DNA of 39,315 bases, from positions 1 to 39,315 of the forward strand of contig WSZJ01000011.1 in assembly GCA_009773755.1 (NCBI GenBank), in the 5' to 3' direction. A program made the translations under genes and the position numbers. Of this stretch, positions 25,439-33,929 are shown one piece after another. Below the pieces are notes generated by a model. That model made no database searches, was not told where the DNA came from, and saw nothing but the letters and a program-made list of their open reading frames with translations. Origin of the DNA: Planctomycetota bacterium (GTDB taxonomy: Bacteria > Planctomycetota > MHYJ01 > WSZJ01). Numbering within the stretch: the first letter of the stretch is position 1; each line of letters begins with the position of its first letter.

Positions 25439-25482
25439 CGGATTCCTTGGCGAAATCCGGAATTCAGATCTGCACCGCGCGT

Positions 25483-27666
25483 TTATTTGTCGTCCAACGG
25501 CTCCGGCTCAAGCGTGAGATCGAGCCAATGCGTGTCGCCAACGGTGCCGCGGGCATCCTGGTATTCGCGCTGGATCACGCGAAGGACTACTTCCACCTCA
25601 GGCCCGGTCTCCAGGCCTTCGAGCGTGAACTCGCCGTTCGCGTCCGTCAGGACTTCCGGGCGCTTGATGATCAGGATGGCCTCCATTCGGATCTCGTCGG
25701 CCGGGACTTCCACGTGGTGCATGCCTCCGCGGTCGAATTCGAGGACGCCCCGTGCGGGACCGGACCGGCGCCGGATGGACTCGACAACGACGAGGGCCCC
25801 CGGGACCGGAACTCCGTGGTTGTTCCGGACCCGGCCTTTCACGGCCGGACCTGCGTCCGGGAGCGTCAGGCGGATCGGTCCCGCGCGCAGGTCTTCGAGT
25901 CTCACGCCGGTCCAGCCGTGCCCCGGCGCCCAGGCAACGAGGAAGTTCGACTCTCCGGGCGGATTCTCGAATTCGAATGTCCCTGTCGTTCCGGTAAGAA
26001 GATGCCACGGGTTGGCGTGAGCGCCCCGAGGGTCGTCGATGTAGACGTGCGCGCCTTCAATGGGGCGGCCCGAAAGATCGGTCACCTCGCCCGCGACGGG
26101 AGTGCTCGCTCGCAGGGTGATCGAGATCTCCGTCGTCAAACCCACCAGCGGAACCTGGAGACCGCGTTCCGCGAAACCCGCACAAGAGAGTCGCAGCTCG
26201 ACCGGACCGCCGGGGTAGAGGGCGCCGATTCTGAAGCGCCCCGCCTCGTCCGTCAGGGTCGGGCCGGCGCCCGGAGGCCCGAGGGGGTACTTGAACCCCC
26301 ACTTCATGTCGCTTCCGGGAAGGCGGCAATCCTGACCGGAAAACACGACCTCGACCCCGGGAATCGCGCTTCCGGCCGGATCGTAGACAACGCCGCGGAT
26401 TTCGCTCCCCGGCGTGAGCGCGACATCTCTCGTCGCCGGGACAGCGGGGTCCATGTCGACGAGGCGGAAGCGATCCGTCATGCCGATCGCGTAGTCGATG
26501 GGCGTGGCAAATTTCTGCGACAGCGGCCTTTCCTCCGGCTCCTCGCCTTCGTAGTGCCTCATCAGGAGCCAGGAGTGATGCCCGACGTGGCCTTCGGAAA
26601 AGGCGTCGATCAGGAATCGGCCCGTGCCGGCCTCGAGAGAGAATCGTCCGTGCGCATCGGTCGTGGCCAGGACTTCGTTGATTTCACCCTGCCGGTTCCC
26701 GCCCCACCGGGTCAGCACGACCGTCGCGCCGCTGAGCGGTTCGTTGGAAAGCGCGTCGACCACGCGACCCGTGAGCCGGGAAGCGGCGGACCGGATCTCC
26801 GTTTCCCCGCCGGCGCCGATTCCGGAGGAAGGAAACTTTCCGGCCTCCGCCCCGGGAGCGCCGGCCTTTTCGTCCCGGCCCGTGAGCCCGGAATTGCCGA
26901 CTCCCCCGGCGCCGTCCCCCGAGGGCCGGTCGGCGGCGAGGCGCCACACCAGGAAGAGCGCGCCGATCGACAGCAGAACTACGGCCATCGCCCTCGTCCG
27001 TGCCTTTCGTCCGCCATGCAAAGCGCCCTCCGTCGCCCCGGACTCGCGCATGACTCGCTTCAACCCGTCGGCAAGCCCTTCGGGCGCGGGGATCCGCGGC
27101 TCCGCGGCGAGTTCGCGCTCGAGCAGCGCCAGCGTGACGACAAGCCCCGCGCCGGCGAGCGACTTCCTCAGGCGCTCGTGCGCGGTGTTCAGCCGGCGCG
27201 CGACAGTCCCTTCTGGCACCTGCATCGCTTCCGCGATCTCCGCGTATCCCAGCGCGTGCTCATACCGCAGCCGCACCGTCTGCCCCAGTTCCTCGTCGAG
27301 CCCCGCCACCGCCTGCCTGACCTGCGTCCGCAGTTCCTCGCGCTCGATCGTTTCCATGGGGCCGGCCTCCTTGTTGGCGGAAGCGCGGTCCGGGATGGGG
27401 GCGGCTCGCGCGCGGCGGACTTGCCGCGCCTTGTCCAGCGCGATGCGGTAGATCCACCCCGCGAACGCCGCGGGGTCGCGAAGAGACCCGATCGAGACGA
27501 CGACCTGCCGGAACGTTTCCTGCGTCGCGTCCTCGGCGTCAGCGTCGTTCCCGAGCTCCGAGCGGAGAAGCCGCCAGATGTCGCCTTGCACCGCGACAAC
27601 CAGCGCTTCGAGCGCCGCGCGATCTCCCGCGCGCGCCCGCCCGGCCAGGTCCTCCACGTCCTGCAT
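25483..27666 (-). CDS. ECF sigma factor fused to a transmembrane helix and carboxypeptidase-regulatory-like domains (copy B)
   Basis: A 727-residue paralogue of copy A with the same plan. Region 2 is at about 15-85 (DAEDATQETFRQVV, FAGWIYRIALDKA), region 4 at about 110-170 (YAEIAEAMQVPEGTVARRLN), the membrane helix at about 226-242 and Ig-like repeats from about 295 to the end. The sigma halves are clearly alike, while the outer halves have diverged strongly, as expected for receptors with different ligands. No separate anti-sigma gene accompanies either copy, so the tether may replace it. The 91-bp gap to copy A carries its own upstream element, so both may be transcribed independently. Confidence 0.9.
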   Translation of the reverse strand: MQDVEDLAGRARAGDRAALEALVVAVQGDIWRLLRSELGNDADAEDATQETFRQVVVSIGSLRDPAAFAGWIYRIALDKARQVRRARAAPIPDRASANKEAGPMETIEREELRTQVRQAVAGLDEELGQTVRLRYEHALGYAEIAEAMQVPEGTVARRLNTAHERLRKSLAGAGLVVTLALLERELAAEPRIPAPEGLADGLKRVMRESGATEGALHGGRKARTRAMAVVLLSIGALFLVWRLAADRPSGDGAGGVGNSGLTGRDEKAGAPGAEAGKFPSSGIGAGGETEIRSAASRLTGRVVDALSNEPLSGATVVLTRWGGNRQGEINEVLATTDAHGRFSLEAGTGRFLIDAFSEGHVGHHSWLLMRHYEGEEPEERPLSQKFATPIDYAIGMTDRFRLVDMDPAVPATRDVALTPGSEIRGVVYDPAGSAIPGVEVVFSGQDCRLPGSDMKWGFKYPLGPPGAGPTLTDEAGRFRIGALYPGGPVELRLSCAGFAERGLQVPLVGLTTEISITLRASTPVAGEVTDLSGRPIEGAHVYIDDPRGAHANPWHLLTGTTGTFEFENPPGESNFLVAWAPGHGWTGVRLEDLRAGPIRLTLPDAGPAVKGRVRNNHGVPVPGALVVVESIRRRSGPARGVLEFDRGGMHHVEVPADEIRMEAILIIKRPEVLTDANGEFTLEGLETGPEVEVVLRVIQREYQDARGTVGDTHWLDLTLEPEPLDDK

Positions 27667-27684
27667 CGCGCTTCTCCCGTCGAT

Positions 27685-27718
27685 GTCCGGCTTCCGACAG
27701 AATAGAGAAGCGGTAACC
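27685..27718 (-). promoter_or_regulatory. Upstream element shared by the sigma-fusion genes (copy B)
   Basis: GGTTACCGCTTC, TCTATTCTG and CGGAAGCCGGACA on the minus strand, about 34 nt before the start of copy B. It matches the copy A element over most of its length. It also lies in the divergent region with the next gene. Confidence 0.5.
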
Positions 27719-27813
27719 GGATTTCTTCGCGGATTTCCGACTTAACGCCCGAATTCTCCCGAAGCCGAAGTTAAGCTGCCCCTCCGAACTCTCAATACTC
27801 ACGGAGGCGGGCC

Positions 27814-29067
27814 ATGAAACCCTTCGCTTCGGCAGTCCTGCTGGTCCTTGCAATGACAGCCTCCAGCCGTGCGGAAGACCCGCAGGGCATCTCGGAAGCG
27901 GCGGGCAAGGCGCGTGCGACGCACCTGGCCCAGGTGATCGCAAAATGGGAAACGGACACCGGAAAGCAGGTGGTGTACGACCTGGCGGGGTTCTGGAAGA
28001 AAATGGGGCCGAAGGCGACCTGGCAGAACATGGCCCGGTACATCAAGCTGGAGGACGGCGTCGAGGAGCCGCTGCGCACGGGGAGGGAAGTCGCGCTGTA
28101 CGACCGGATCAAGGAATTCACGACAACTCGCAAGGAAGGCGAAACGCTCGGCATGGACAAGCTGCTGGTCCTCGCGCTCGAATCCGCCGAAATCGTCGAG
28201 GAAACTGTCAATTTCCAGGCTGTTACGCTGACGCTTCACAATGTCGTGCGCCTCATCGCCCGCCCGCTGCAATGGGCCGGTCCGCAGGACGAAGGCAACT
28301 TCGGGCACCCGGCGTCGGATCCCGCTTCGCCCGTTCTGGACGACTTGCGCGGCCTGGCGGCGACGAAGGGCCGTACGTTTGCGGACATCTGCGCGATCAA
28401 GAAGAAAACGGACGGCGAGGTCATCGACCTGCAGTGGCCGCTGACGGTGCTCTTCGACCTCAAGACCGGGATCTTCCAGCCGCAGCCCGGCGCGCGGGAA
28501 ACGCTGTGGAATGGTGGCTGCCATTATTACTACTGGGTCGGCGCGCTGGGACACGCGACGCTCGGCTCGGTCGCGGTGATGGGCGGCCTGACCAAGGAAC
28601 TTTCCGCGAAGAAGGCCATGGGCGACGGCGAGCAGGGCATCGTGCAGGTCTCCTGCTTCGTCGCCGGGTCGATGTTCGGCGCCGAGGCATATTCGAAGCG
28701 CGACGGCCTGCTGGGGTGGTTCGACGGGCGATGGAAAGGGACGGCGACGATGAAGTGGGATGACAAATCGGTGGAAGTGCCTCTCCTCCTGGAGATCACG
28801 GCAGAGGAAACCGGCTTCAGCATCTGTGCGCTCGAGCCCGAGACGCTCAAACGGATGCCGAACAAGGAAAACGAAACCACGAAGTTCAGCGTCCGGAAGG
28901 AAGGTGAGGGTGATGAGCAGAAGCTGTTCCTCGAGGCGTCCAATGACAAGGACGTTCTGAAGTTACGCCTCGAAAAGCCGGGGACGCTGAATGTGGAAGG
29001 CTGGCAGACGAAAACGCCAGACAGAAAGGTCATGGGGGCGCTGAAGCGCCTGGCGAACTCGAAATGA
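27814..29067 (+). CDS. Exported protein of unknown function
   Basis: A 417-residue protein with a signal peptide (MKPFASAVLLVLAMTASSRAED). The body is mixed alpha/beta with a Lys-rich helical first third, a Tyr/Gly-rich centre (GGCHYYYWVGALGHATLGS) and a charged beta-rich C-terminus. I recognise no family or catalytic motif. GGAGG lies about 9 nt before the ATG. It is divergent from sigma-fusion copy B and could be controlled by it, which is inference only. Confidence 0.75.
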   Translation: MKPFASAVLLVLAMTASSRAEDPQGISEAAGKARATHLAQVIAKWETDTGKQVVYDLAGFWKKMGPKATWQNMARYIKLEDGVEEPLRTGREVALYDRIKEFTTTRKEGETLGMDKLLVLALESAEIVEETVNFQAVTLTLHNVVRLIARPLQWAGPQDEGNFGHPASDPASPVLDDLRGLAATKGRTFADICAIKKKTDGEVIDLQWPLTVLFDLKTGIFQPQPGARETLWNGGCHYYYWVGALGHATLGSVAVMGGLTKELSAKKAMGDGEQGIVQVSCFVAGSMFGAEAYSKRDGLLGWFDGRWKGTATMKWDDKSVEVPLLLEITAEETGFSICALEPETLKRMPNKENETTKFSVRKEGEGDEQKLFLEASNDKDVLKLRLEKPGTLNVEGWQTKTPDRKVMGALKRLANSK

Positions 29068-29083
29068 GAGCGCGGACCCCTCC

Positions 29084-29773
29084 TCAAATCCCGAACAACT
29101 CCTTGAGCTCGGCCTCCGCCTCTTCGCGGCAGGTCACCGTTTCCATCAGCTCCGCCAGCAGAACTTCGCGCAGCCGTCGCCGCACTTCGCCGATGAAGTT
29201 CGTGACCTGCGCTTCCGTGAGCCCGAGGGAAGCGGACGCTTCGCGTTGCGGGGCGGCCTCCAGGACGCAGCGGCGGTACGCGGCGTAGCGCTCGGGGCGG
29301 CCCTCCTTCGAGAGCGAGGACTCGACCGCGGCCAGCGAGCGGGAGAGGGTTGCGCGCGTCCATTCGGCGTCGAGCAGGGCGCCCGGCGGCGATCCGCCCG
29401 CGGCCGCGATGCGCTCTTCCAGCGCCGGGTCGGCGTCGAGAGAGAGCGGCGCCCGCCCGCCACCGCGCTTGGCGGCCTTCCGTGCGCGGAGTTCGTTGCT
29501 GAGGAAGTTGTCGAGGACGGCCTTGACGAAGGTGCGGAAGCGGGCGCGGGAGGCGTCGAAGCGGGCGAGCGTGTCCTTTTCGAAGAGTTCGAGGAAGAAC
29601 TCCTGGGTAAGGTCGCGGGCCTCCTCGGGGGCGCGGCCGGTGCGGGCGCGGATGCAGGCGTAGACGGGATTCCAGTAGAGGCGGGCGAGGCGCTCCCAGG
29701 ATTCGCGAAAACGAGGGGCTTCGCGGTCCGCGGCGCCGGTGATGAGGGTCCAGGAACTGCTCGGGAACTGCAT
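29084..29773 (-). CDS. ECF-family RNA polymerase sigma factor (large-loop subtype)
   Basis: A 229-residue sigma factor. Region 2 is at about 25-100: EEARDLTQEFFLELFEKDTL, then RARFRTFVKAVLDNFLSNE and the basic KAAKRGGGRAPLSLD. Region 4 is at about 170-205. The pattern matches the ECF type abundant in Planctomycetota, Acidobacteriota and Verrucomicrobiota that often sits next to kinase or secreted-protein genes. The start is the ATG of MQFPSSSW because upstream sequence is amidase shadow. It is divergent from the amidase gene. No anti-sigma factor is adjacent. Confidence 0.88.
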   Translation of the reverse strand: MQFPSSSWTLITGAADREAPRFRESWERLARLYWNPVYACIRARTGRAPEEARDLTQEFFLELFEKDTLARFDASRARFRTFVKAVLDNFLSNELRARKAAKRGGGRAPLSLDADPALEERIAAAGGSPPGALLDAEWTRATLSRSLAAVESSLSKEGRPERYAAYRRCVLEAAPQREASASLGLTEAQVTNFIGEVRRRLREVLLAELMETVTCREEAEAELKELFGI

Positions 29774-29860
29774 TGCCCGATTTTCTGCGAATTCTTCGAT
29801 GGACGCACTTCCAAAGCGGTAACAGGAGGGCAGAAGCTCCCTCAACGAGGAGGAACCACG

Positions 29861-31039
29861 ATGAAGCACGCCTGGGTGGTGCTGTGTCTCGCAGCGGCGG
29901 CGCAGGCGGGCCCGCCGAAGCCGGGAACGATCTGGGACGCTTCGCCAAACTTCACGCCCAGCTCCCGCGAGTCGTCCTACAACATCGACTCGATCGTGAT
30001 TCACACGACGGAAGGGGTGGATACGAACGGTGACGGGTACTTTTCGGAGAGCTACACCCAGGCGATCTCCTGGTTTAACAACCCGGCGGCGGGCGCGAGC
30101 GCGCACTACGTGGTGGCGCCGTGGGGCGAGATCACTCAGATGGTGGCCGACGACGACATCGCGTGGCACGCGACGTACTACAACTCGCGGTCGATAGGCA
30201 TCGAGTGCGCGGGGTTCGCAGGAAAAGCGGGGACGTGGACGCCGGAGCTGGTGGACGCGCTGGCGGCGTTGGTCGCGTACCTGTGCGACGCGTACGCTGT
30301 GAGCGCGGTGCACCCGGCCGGCAACGCGTATTCGTACGCGGACTCGAAGTACAAGGGCGTCGGACTGGTCGGGCACAACCAGGTCCAGCCGTGGGACCGG
30401 ACGGACCCGGGGTCGTATTTCCCGTGGAGTTCGTTAGTGGAAAAAGTGATCGCGCTCCTCGCCGGCGAGCCGCCCGCGACGCCCTCGATCATCTCGCCCG
30501 CGGCGGGGGCAGAGCTCGGGTCCAGCGCCGTGTTCCTGGACTGGTCCTGGGTCTCCGGCATCGACTATTACTACGTCGTCGTCTACGACGTGTGGGGCAC
30601 CGCCGTCTTCGACGCGTGGCCGACCGTCTCCTCGGCATCCGCTTCCCTCGCCTCCGGCACCTACTCCTGGTACGTCTGGGCGCACAACGCCGCGGGATGG
30701 AGCGGCGAAGCCTCGTCCTGGTTCTCCGTGTCCACCGCGACTCCCCCCGCGCCGACGGGCCTCTGGCCGAAATGGCCCGACGAAGGCTGGAGCCAGTCCG
30801 GCCCCAGCGTGACCCTCTGGTGGGACGCCGTCGGCGGCGCAACGAACCACGAGGTCTGGGTCGAGTACTGGGACGGCGGCGCCTACCGCTACTACCATTC
30901 CTGGACGACCGGAAGCGGCTCGAGCTTCACCTTCTGGCCCGCCGCGGGCGCAAAGTGGTACCGGTGGTGGGTGAGGGCGAAAGGAAGCGGCGGGTGGGGA
31001 GAGTGGTCGGAGGGCGCGGAGTTCTGGTGGGAGCCCTGA
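29861..31039 (+). CDS. Exported N-acetylmuramoyl-L-alanine amidase (Amidase_2) with FN3-like repeats
   Basis: A 392-residue secreted peptidoglycan amidase. A short signal peptide precedes an Amidase_2/T7-lysozyme-type domain. His48 (IVIHTTEG), His172 (VGHNQVQP) and Asp182 (TDPGSYFPW) are the likely zinc ligands, and SAHYVVAPWGEITQMV is the family strand. Two Trp/Tyr-rich FN3-like repeats follow (about residues 205-295 and 300-392), probably binding the wall or sugars. GAGGAGG lies 7 nt before the ATG. A degenerate piece of a related second repeat occurs about 3.4 kb downstream. Confidence 0.92.
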   Translation: MKHAWVVLCLAAAAQAGPPKPGTIWDASPNFTPSSRESSYNIDSIVIHTTEGVDTNGDGYFSESYTQAISWFNNPAAGASAHYVVAPWGEITQMVADDDIAWHATYYNSRSIGIECAGFAGKAGTWTPELVDALAALVAYLCDAYAVSAVHPAGNAYSYADSKYKGVGLVGHNQVQPWDRTDPGSYFPWSSLVEKVIALLAGEPPATPSIISPAAGAELGSSAVFLDWSWVSGIDYYYVVVYDVWGTAVFDAWPTVSSASASLASGTYSWYVWAHNAAGWSGEASSWFSVSTATPPAPTGLWPKWPDEGWSQSGPSVTLWWDAVGGATNHEVWVEYWDGGAYRYYHSWTTGSGSSFTFWPAAGAKWYRWWVRAKGSGGWGEWSEGAEFWWEP

Positions 31040-31284
31040 GGACGGGCGCCCGCCGGAGTCCGTGAAGCGGCGGATTCGAAGTGCGCGAATTCGATTCCCG
31101 CTCGGAGCGCTGGACGTGCCTTTGGCGCAGAGACTTCTCCGATTTGGCTACCGGTCCGCCCGGCCCCGCGAAGGACGAATGTTTCTATTTGTGCGTGACT
31201 TCGGAACTTGCCACAAACGTCGCGATTTCGCCAGATTCCCTGCGCCCTCACTTACCATCGTGGCGACCTTCTGGAGGGCCTGGC
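31040..31284. other. Gap at the left edge of the accessory island
   Basis: This 245-bp stretch marks the change from strongly GC-rich to more balanced DNA. I see no gene, tRNA or clear integration repeat in it. It ends with a GGAGGG ribosome site for the next, broken, gene. Confidence 0.5.
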
Positions 31285-31824
31285 ATGTCCGAACTTGCTG
31301 AGGAGATCGTGGCGGAGTGGCTGAACCGGGACGGATTCTTCACGATCCGAGGCCAGCGCGAGGGCAACACGCAGATTGACCTACTGGCGCTGAAGTGGTC
31401 GCCGGCCGGTCCACAGTGCTGGCACTACGAAGTTCAAGTCTGACTGAAACCGGTCGCGTACATAAACAAGTACAGCCTCGCGGACCAGAAGCGATTCGGT
31501 GTTCCAGTCAACAGCGCCAGGAGGCGAACCCCCGACCAACTCGGGAAGCTCGTGGGTGAATGGGTAAACAAGAAATTTCGAAACCCGGTGGTCGAAGGCG
31601 TCCGGCAGAGGCTGTGCGCTGCGAGGTGGAATGCGGGTCTCGTCCACGGAAACGTGAAGGAACCAGAGGAGTTTCGTCTGATCGAAAAACAGGGCATCAA
31701 GCTCGTGAGTTTTTCTTCGATCCTCGGCGAACTTCGAGCGGCGGGTACTTCCAAGCGTCAGGGCGCCGCGGGAAACAGCCTTGCGGAGTTGCTTGCGTTT
31801 CTTCCAAAGCAGGACGGCGTCTAA
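31285..31824 (+). pseudogene. Nuclease-like gene interrupted by one in-frame TGA
   Basis: From an ATG with GGAGG 7 nt upstream, the frame reads MSELAEEIVAEWLNRDGFFT, then IDLLALKW and HYEVQV, a D...ExQ pattern typical of PD-(D/E)xK restriction-endonuclease-like folds. A TGA at 31441-31443 then interrupts it. The same frame continues without a break as LKPVAYINKYSLADQKRFGV to a stop at 31822-31824, so the full product would be 179 residues. TGA may replace a Ser TCA. No selenocysteine-type hairpin follows. Either a recent nonsense mutation or a sequencing error. Confidence 0.75.
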
Positions 31825-31889
31825 CCGCCGAAGAGGGAGCAGTTCGAGTGAAGGAAACAGATTGGCCAGCGCGGCCGGGGCGAGACGGC

Positions 31890-31918
31890 TTGTTCGATCA
31901 CGGAGTAAACGTTATGCT
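31890..31918 (+). promoter_or_regulatory. Candidate promoter of the HTH-NTase-HIT operon
   Basis: TTGTTC and TATGCT are spaced by exactly 17 bp in the gap between the broken nuclease and the HTH gene. The start codon follows about 90 nt downstream, leaving room for self-regulation by the HTH protein. Confidence 0.5.
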
Positions 31919-32009
31919 AACTTCGTCGATGGCGAGCAGACGGCAGGAACGTCCGACAGATGAGGTAGGTTCCCAGGGTTTAGTTCCTCGAAGATTCCGA
32001 GGGAAAAGC

Positions 32010-32258
32010 ATGAAACCAGACTTGTTCTCTCCCACCAGAGCTGAACGGCGCATCGCCGAAGTGCTTCGGACGCAAGCTGTCGCTGAAATGACCCGCCGCA
32101 TCGGGGACATCCAAGCGCTTGCGATCACGCTCGGACTCCATCCCACCGGGGTCAAGTCTCTCATGGCGCAGCGGAGCTGGGAATTCGACGTCGCTTTCCG
32201 TGTAGCGGAGACTCTCGGCCTGCCTGTCGTTCACAAGATCGAAACCGCGGCGTTGTAG
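32010..32258 (+). CDS. Small helix-turn-helix protein, first gene of the NTase-HIT operon
   Basis: An 82-residue protein: an N-terminal amphipathic helix (RAERRIAEVLRTQAVAEMTRR), then IGDIQALAITLGLHPTGVKSLM, a good helix-turn-helix, then WEFDVAFRVAETLGL, the Xre-like last helix. GAGGG lies 6 nt before the ATG. It probably represses its own operon or acts as antitoxin or immunity partner to the nucleotidyltransferase encoded 37 nt downstream. Assignment to a named family is not possible by eye. Confidence 0.75.
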   Translation: MKPDLFSPTRAERRIAEVLRTQAVAEMTRRIGDIQALAITLGLHPTGVKSLMAQRSWEFDVAFRVAETLGLPVVHKIETAAL

Positions 32259-32295
32259 CTGAGACTCCACTTCGCAGGTCAGAGCCCAGGGGACG

Positions 32296-33438
32296 ATGAT
32301 CTTCGAGAAATCCGTCAAGATCATTGCGGCATCCGCGAAACGGCTTGGGGTCGAGGTTTCACATCTCCTCCAGGCTGCCGAATGGAGTTCGAACTATCTG
32401 GAGAACTTTGAAGCCGCAGCTCGAGATGAGCTGAAGTCTCGCCGCGGCGTCCGGGAAGTCACGAATGAGAACATCGATGTCATCGTGTTCGGGTCCTTCG
32501 CCAGAGGGGAAGCATCCGAGGGCGAGAGCGACTTTGACCACGTCTTCGTGGTTTACGGTGAGATCCAGGATCCCGCCGACATCATCGACGTTCGGACGGC
32601 AACCCGAGAGGCTCAGCGAAGGATGACGGCCAGCGAGGCCGGCAAGTACACGGGCTTTGGTTCCGTCGTGTCATCCCTCGACCTCGTGAACCTCATCGGC
32701 CTTGAGGACGACACGAACAGGAATCACACGAATCGCATCTTGCTCCTGGCCGAGAGTCGTTCCCTCTTGAACAGCGAAGCGCGCAAGAAGCTGATGCGCA
32801 CGGTTCTCACTCGATATCTCTACGACTACCTGCACGGAGGCAAGAATCGAGGCCCTCACGACTCGCCGAAGAGAGGGGTGCCGCGGTTCTTGCTGAACGA
32901 CGTCAATCGCTTCTGGAACACGATGGCAGTGGACTATCAAGGCAAGCGTTGGGTCGAGTTCGAGGACAAACCCGAGTTGAAATGGGGCATGCGGTATCTC
33001 AAGTTGAGGAGTACTCGCAAGCTGATGTACTTCGGCACGGCCTTCTCCCTGCTGCTTCTGGCGATTCGCCATGAGGCGCCCAGCGTGGATTTTCTTGCCG
33101 AACAATTTGACATGACGCCGATGGCCCGACTGGCCCAGCTGGAGCAGTACCTGGAAGACCAGGCTTCTCGGGAGCATCTCAAGGCGATCCTTGGTCACGC
33201 CGACTACTTCTGCGACAGATTTGCGCAAGCCGATGTCCGGGACGACGCCTCGAAGGTTCTGGATCCCGCCGACAATTTGGCGCCACCCTCGTTTCGCGAA
33301 ATTCGCACTCGCACGTGTGAACTCCATGAGGCGCTCACAGGTCTGCTCAGCTCGGACGCGCCCTTGAACAAAGTCATGTTGGAAGGCGGGAAGCCGCTTA
33401 CGCTGCGCTACCTCCGGGACAGATACCTCTTGTTTTGA
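32296..33438 (+). CDS. Stand-alone nucleotidyltransferase (Pol-beta fold), function unknown
   Basis: A 380-residue protein. Residues 66-81 (GSFARGEASEGESDFD) are the GS...DxD catalytic motif of the nucleotidyltransferase superfamily, with Asp79 and Asp81 as metal ligands. The remaining 300 residues are largely helical. This C-terminal part is not a recognised HEPN, CBASS or GlnD regulatory domain. The protein could transfer a nucleotide to a protein, RNA or small molecule. GGGGAC precedes the ATG by 1-2 nt, so an ATG right after it is also possible. It lies between an HTH gene and a HIT hydrolase gene, the core of a possible defence or toxin module. Confidence 0.8.
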   Translation: MIFEKSVKIIAASAKRLGVEVSHLLQAAEWSSNYLENFEAAARDELKSRRGVREVTNENIDVIVFGSFARGEASEGESDFDHVFVVYGEIQDPADIIDVRTATREAQRRMTASEAGKYTGFGSVVSSLDLVNLIGLEDDTNRNHTNRILLLAESRSLLNSEARKKLMRTVLTRYLYDYLHGGKNRGPHDSPKRGVPRFLLNDVNRFWNTMAVDYQGKRWVEFEDKPELKWGMRYLKLRSTRKLMYFGTAFSLLLLAIRHEAPSVDFLAEQFDMTPMARLAQLEQYLEDQASREHLKAILGHADYFCDRFAQADVRDDASKVLDPADNLAPPSFREIRTRTCELHEALTGLLSSDAPLNKVMLEGGKPLTLRYLRDRYLLF

Positions 33439-33451
33439 AACGGAGTGCGCG

Positions 33452-33898
33452 ATGGACTACAAATGCGGGGTCTGCGGCTTCGAACTCTGGCGGCCAGTCG
33501 CTCTCCTTCCCCATGCCTCAATCGGGCTCTACAGCGACGCGAGATTTCCGGGACGGGCTCTTGTCTCTGCGCGCGAGCACTTCGACGAATTCACCCTGAT
33601 GCCGAAGGATCTCTGGGTTCCCTACCTGGAAGAAGTGCGCTTGGTCGCGACCGCGATTCAGCGCGCAACCGGCGCAACCCGAGTGAACTACGCGCTGCTT
33701 GGAAACGCCGAGTCCCATGTCCACTTTCATCTATTTCCCCGGAATCCCGGCGGTGAGCCAAAACCCGACAAGTCACCCTGGGACGACCCTCGACCACGCG
33801 AGGAACTCTCAGACCAGCACGCCTCGCAAGTTGTTGAGAGCATCCGCAAGGCCCTCCGCGAGCTATCCACGCACTCGATTTCGCCGCGGGAGGTCTAG
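33452..33898 (+). CDS. HIT-family nucleotide hydrolase
   Basis: A 148-residue histidine-triad protein. HVHFHLFPR supplies His89, His91 and His93, the triad that attacks nucleoside phosphoramidates, dinucleoside polyphosphates or adenylylated substrates. An N-terminal CGVC (Cys5, Cys8) suggests a zinc site. GGAG lies 7 nt before the ATG, and the gene begins 13 nt after the nucleotidyltransferase, so they are co-expressed. The pairing suggests opposite chemistry: one enzyme adds a nucleotide and the other removes it. Confidence 0.9.
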   Translation: MDYKCGVCGFELWRPVALLPHASIGLYSDARFPGRALVSAREHFDEFTLMPKDLWVPYLEEVRLVATAIQRATGATRVNYALLGNAESHVHFHLFPRNPGGEPKPDKSPWDDPRPREELSDQHASQVVESIRKALRELSTHSISPREV

Positions 33899-33929
33899 AA
33901 CCTCGGCCAGGATTCAGCGGAGAACTTCC

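Noticed and set aside
25093-27705. 870-codon open frame on the plus strand opposite the sigma-fusion genes, and similar long frames such as 8310-10202 minus and 11615-13063 plus
   Set aside because: They are Arg/Gly/Pro-rich mirror frames of clear genes in GC-rich DNA, with no motif, ribosome site or signal peptide.
31070-31130. tRNA-like string with GAATTCGATTCCCGC as an island attachment site
   Set aside because: No acceptor, D or anticodon stem can be paired around it.
31441-31443. TGA in the nuclease-like gene as a selenocysteine codon
   Set aside because: No stem-loop of bacterial SECIS type follows the codon and the position is not catalytic; nonsense mutation or sequencing error is simpler.
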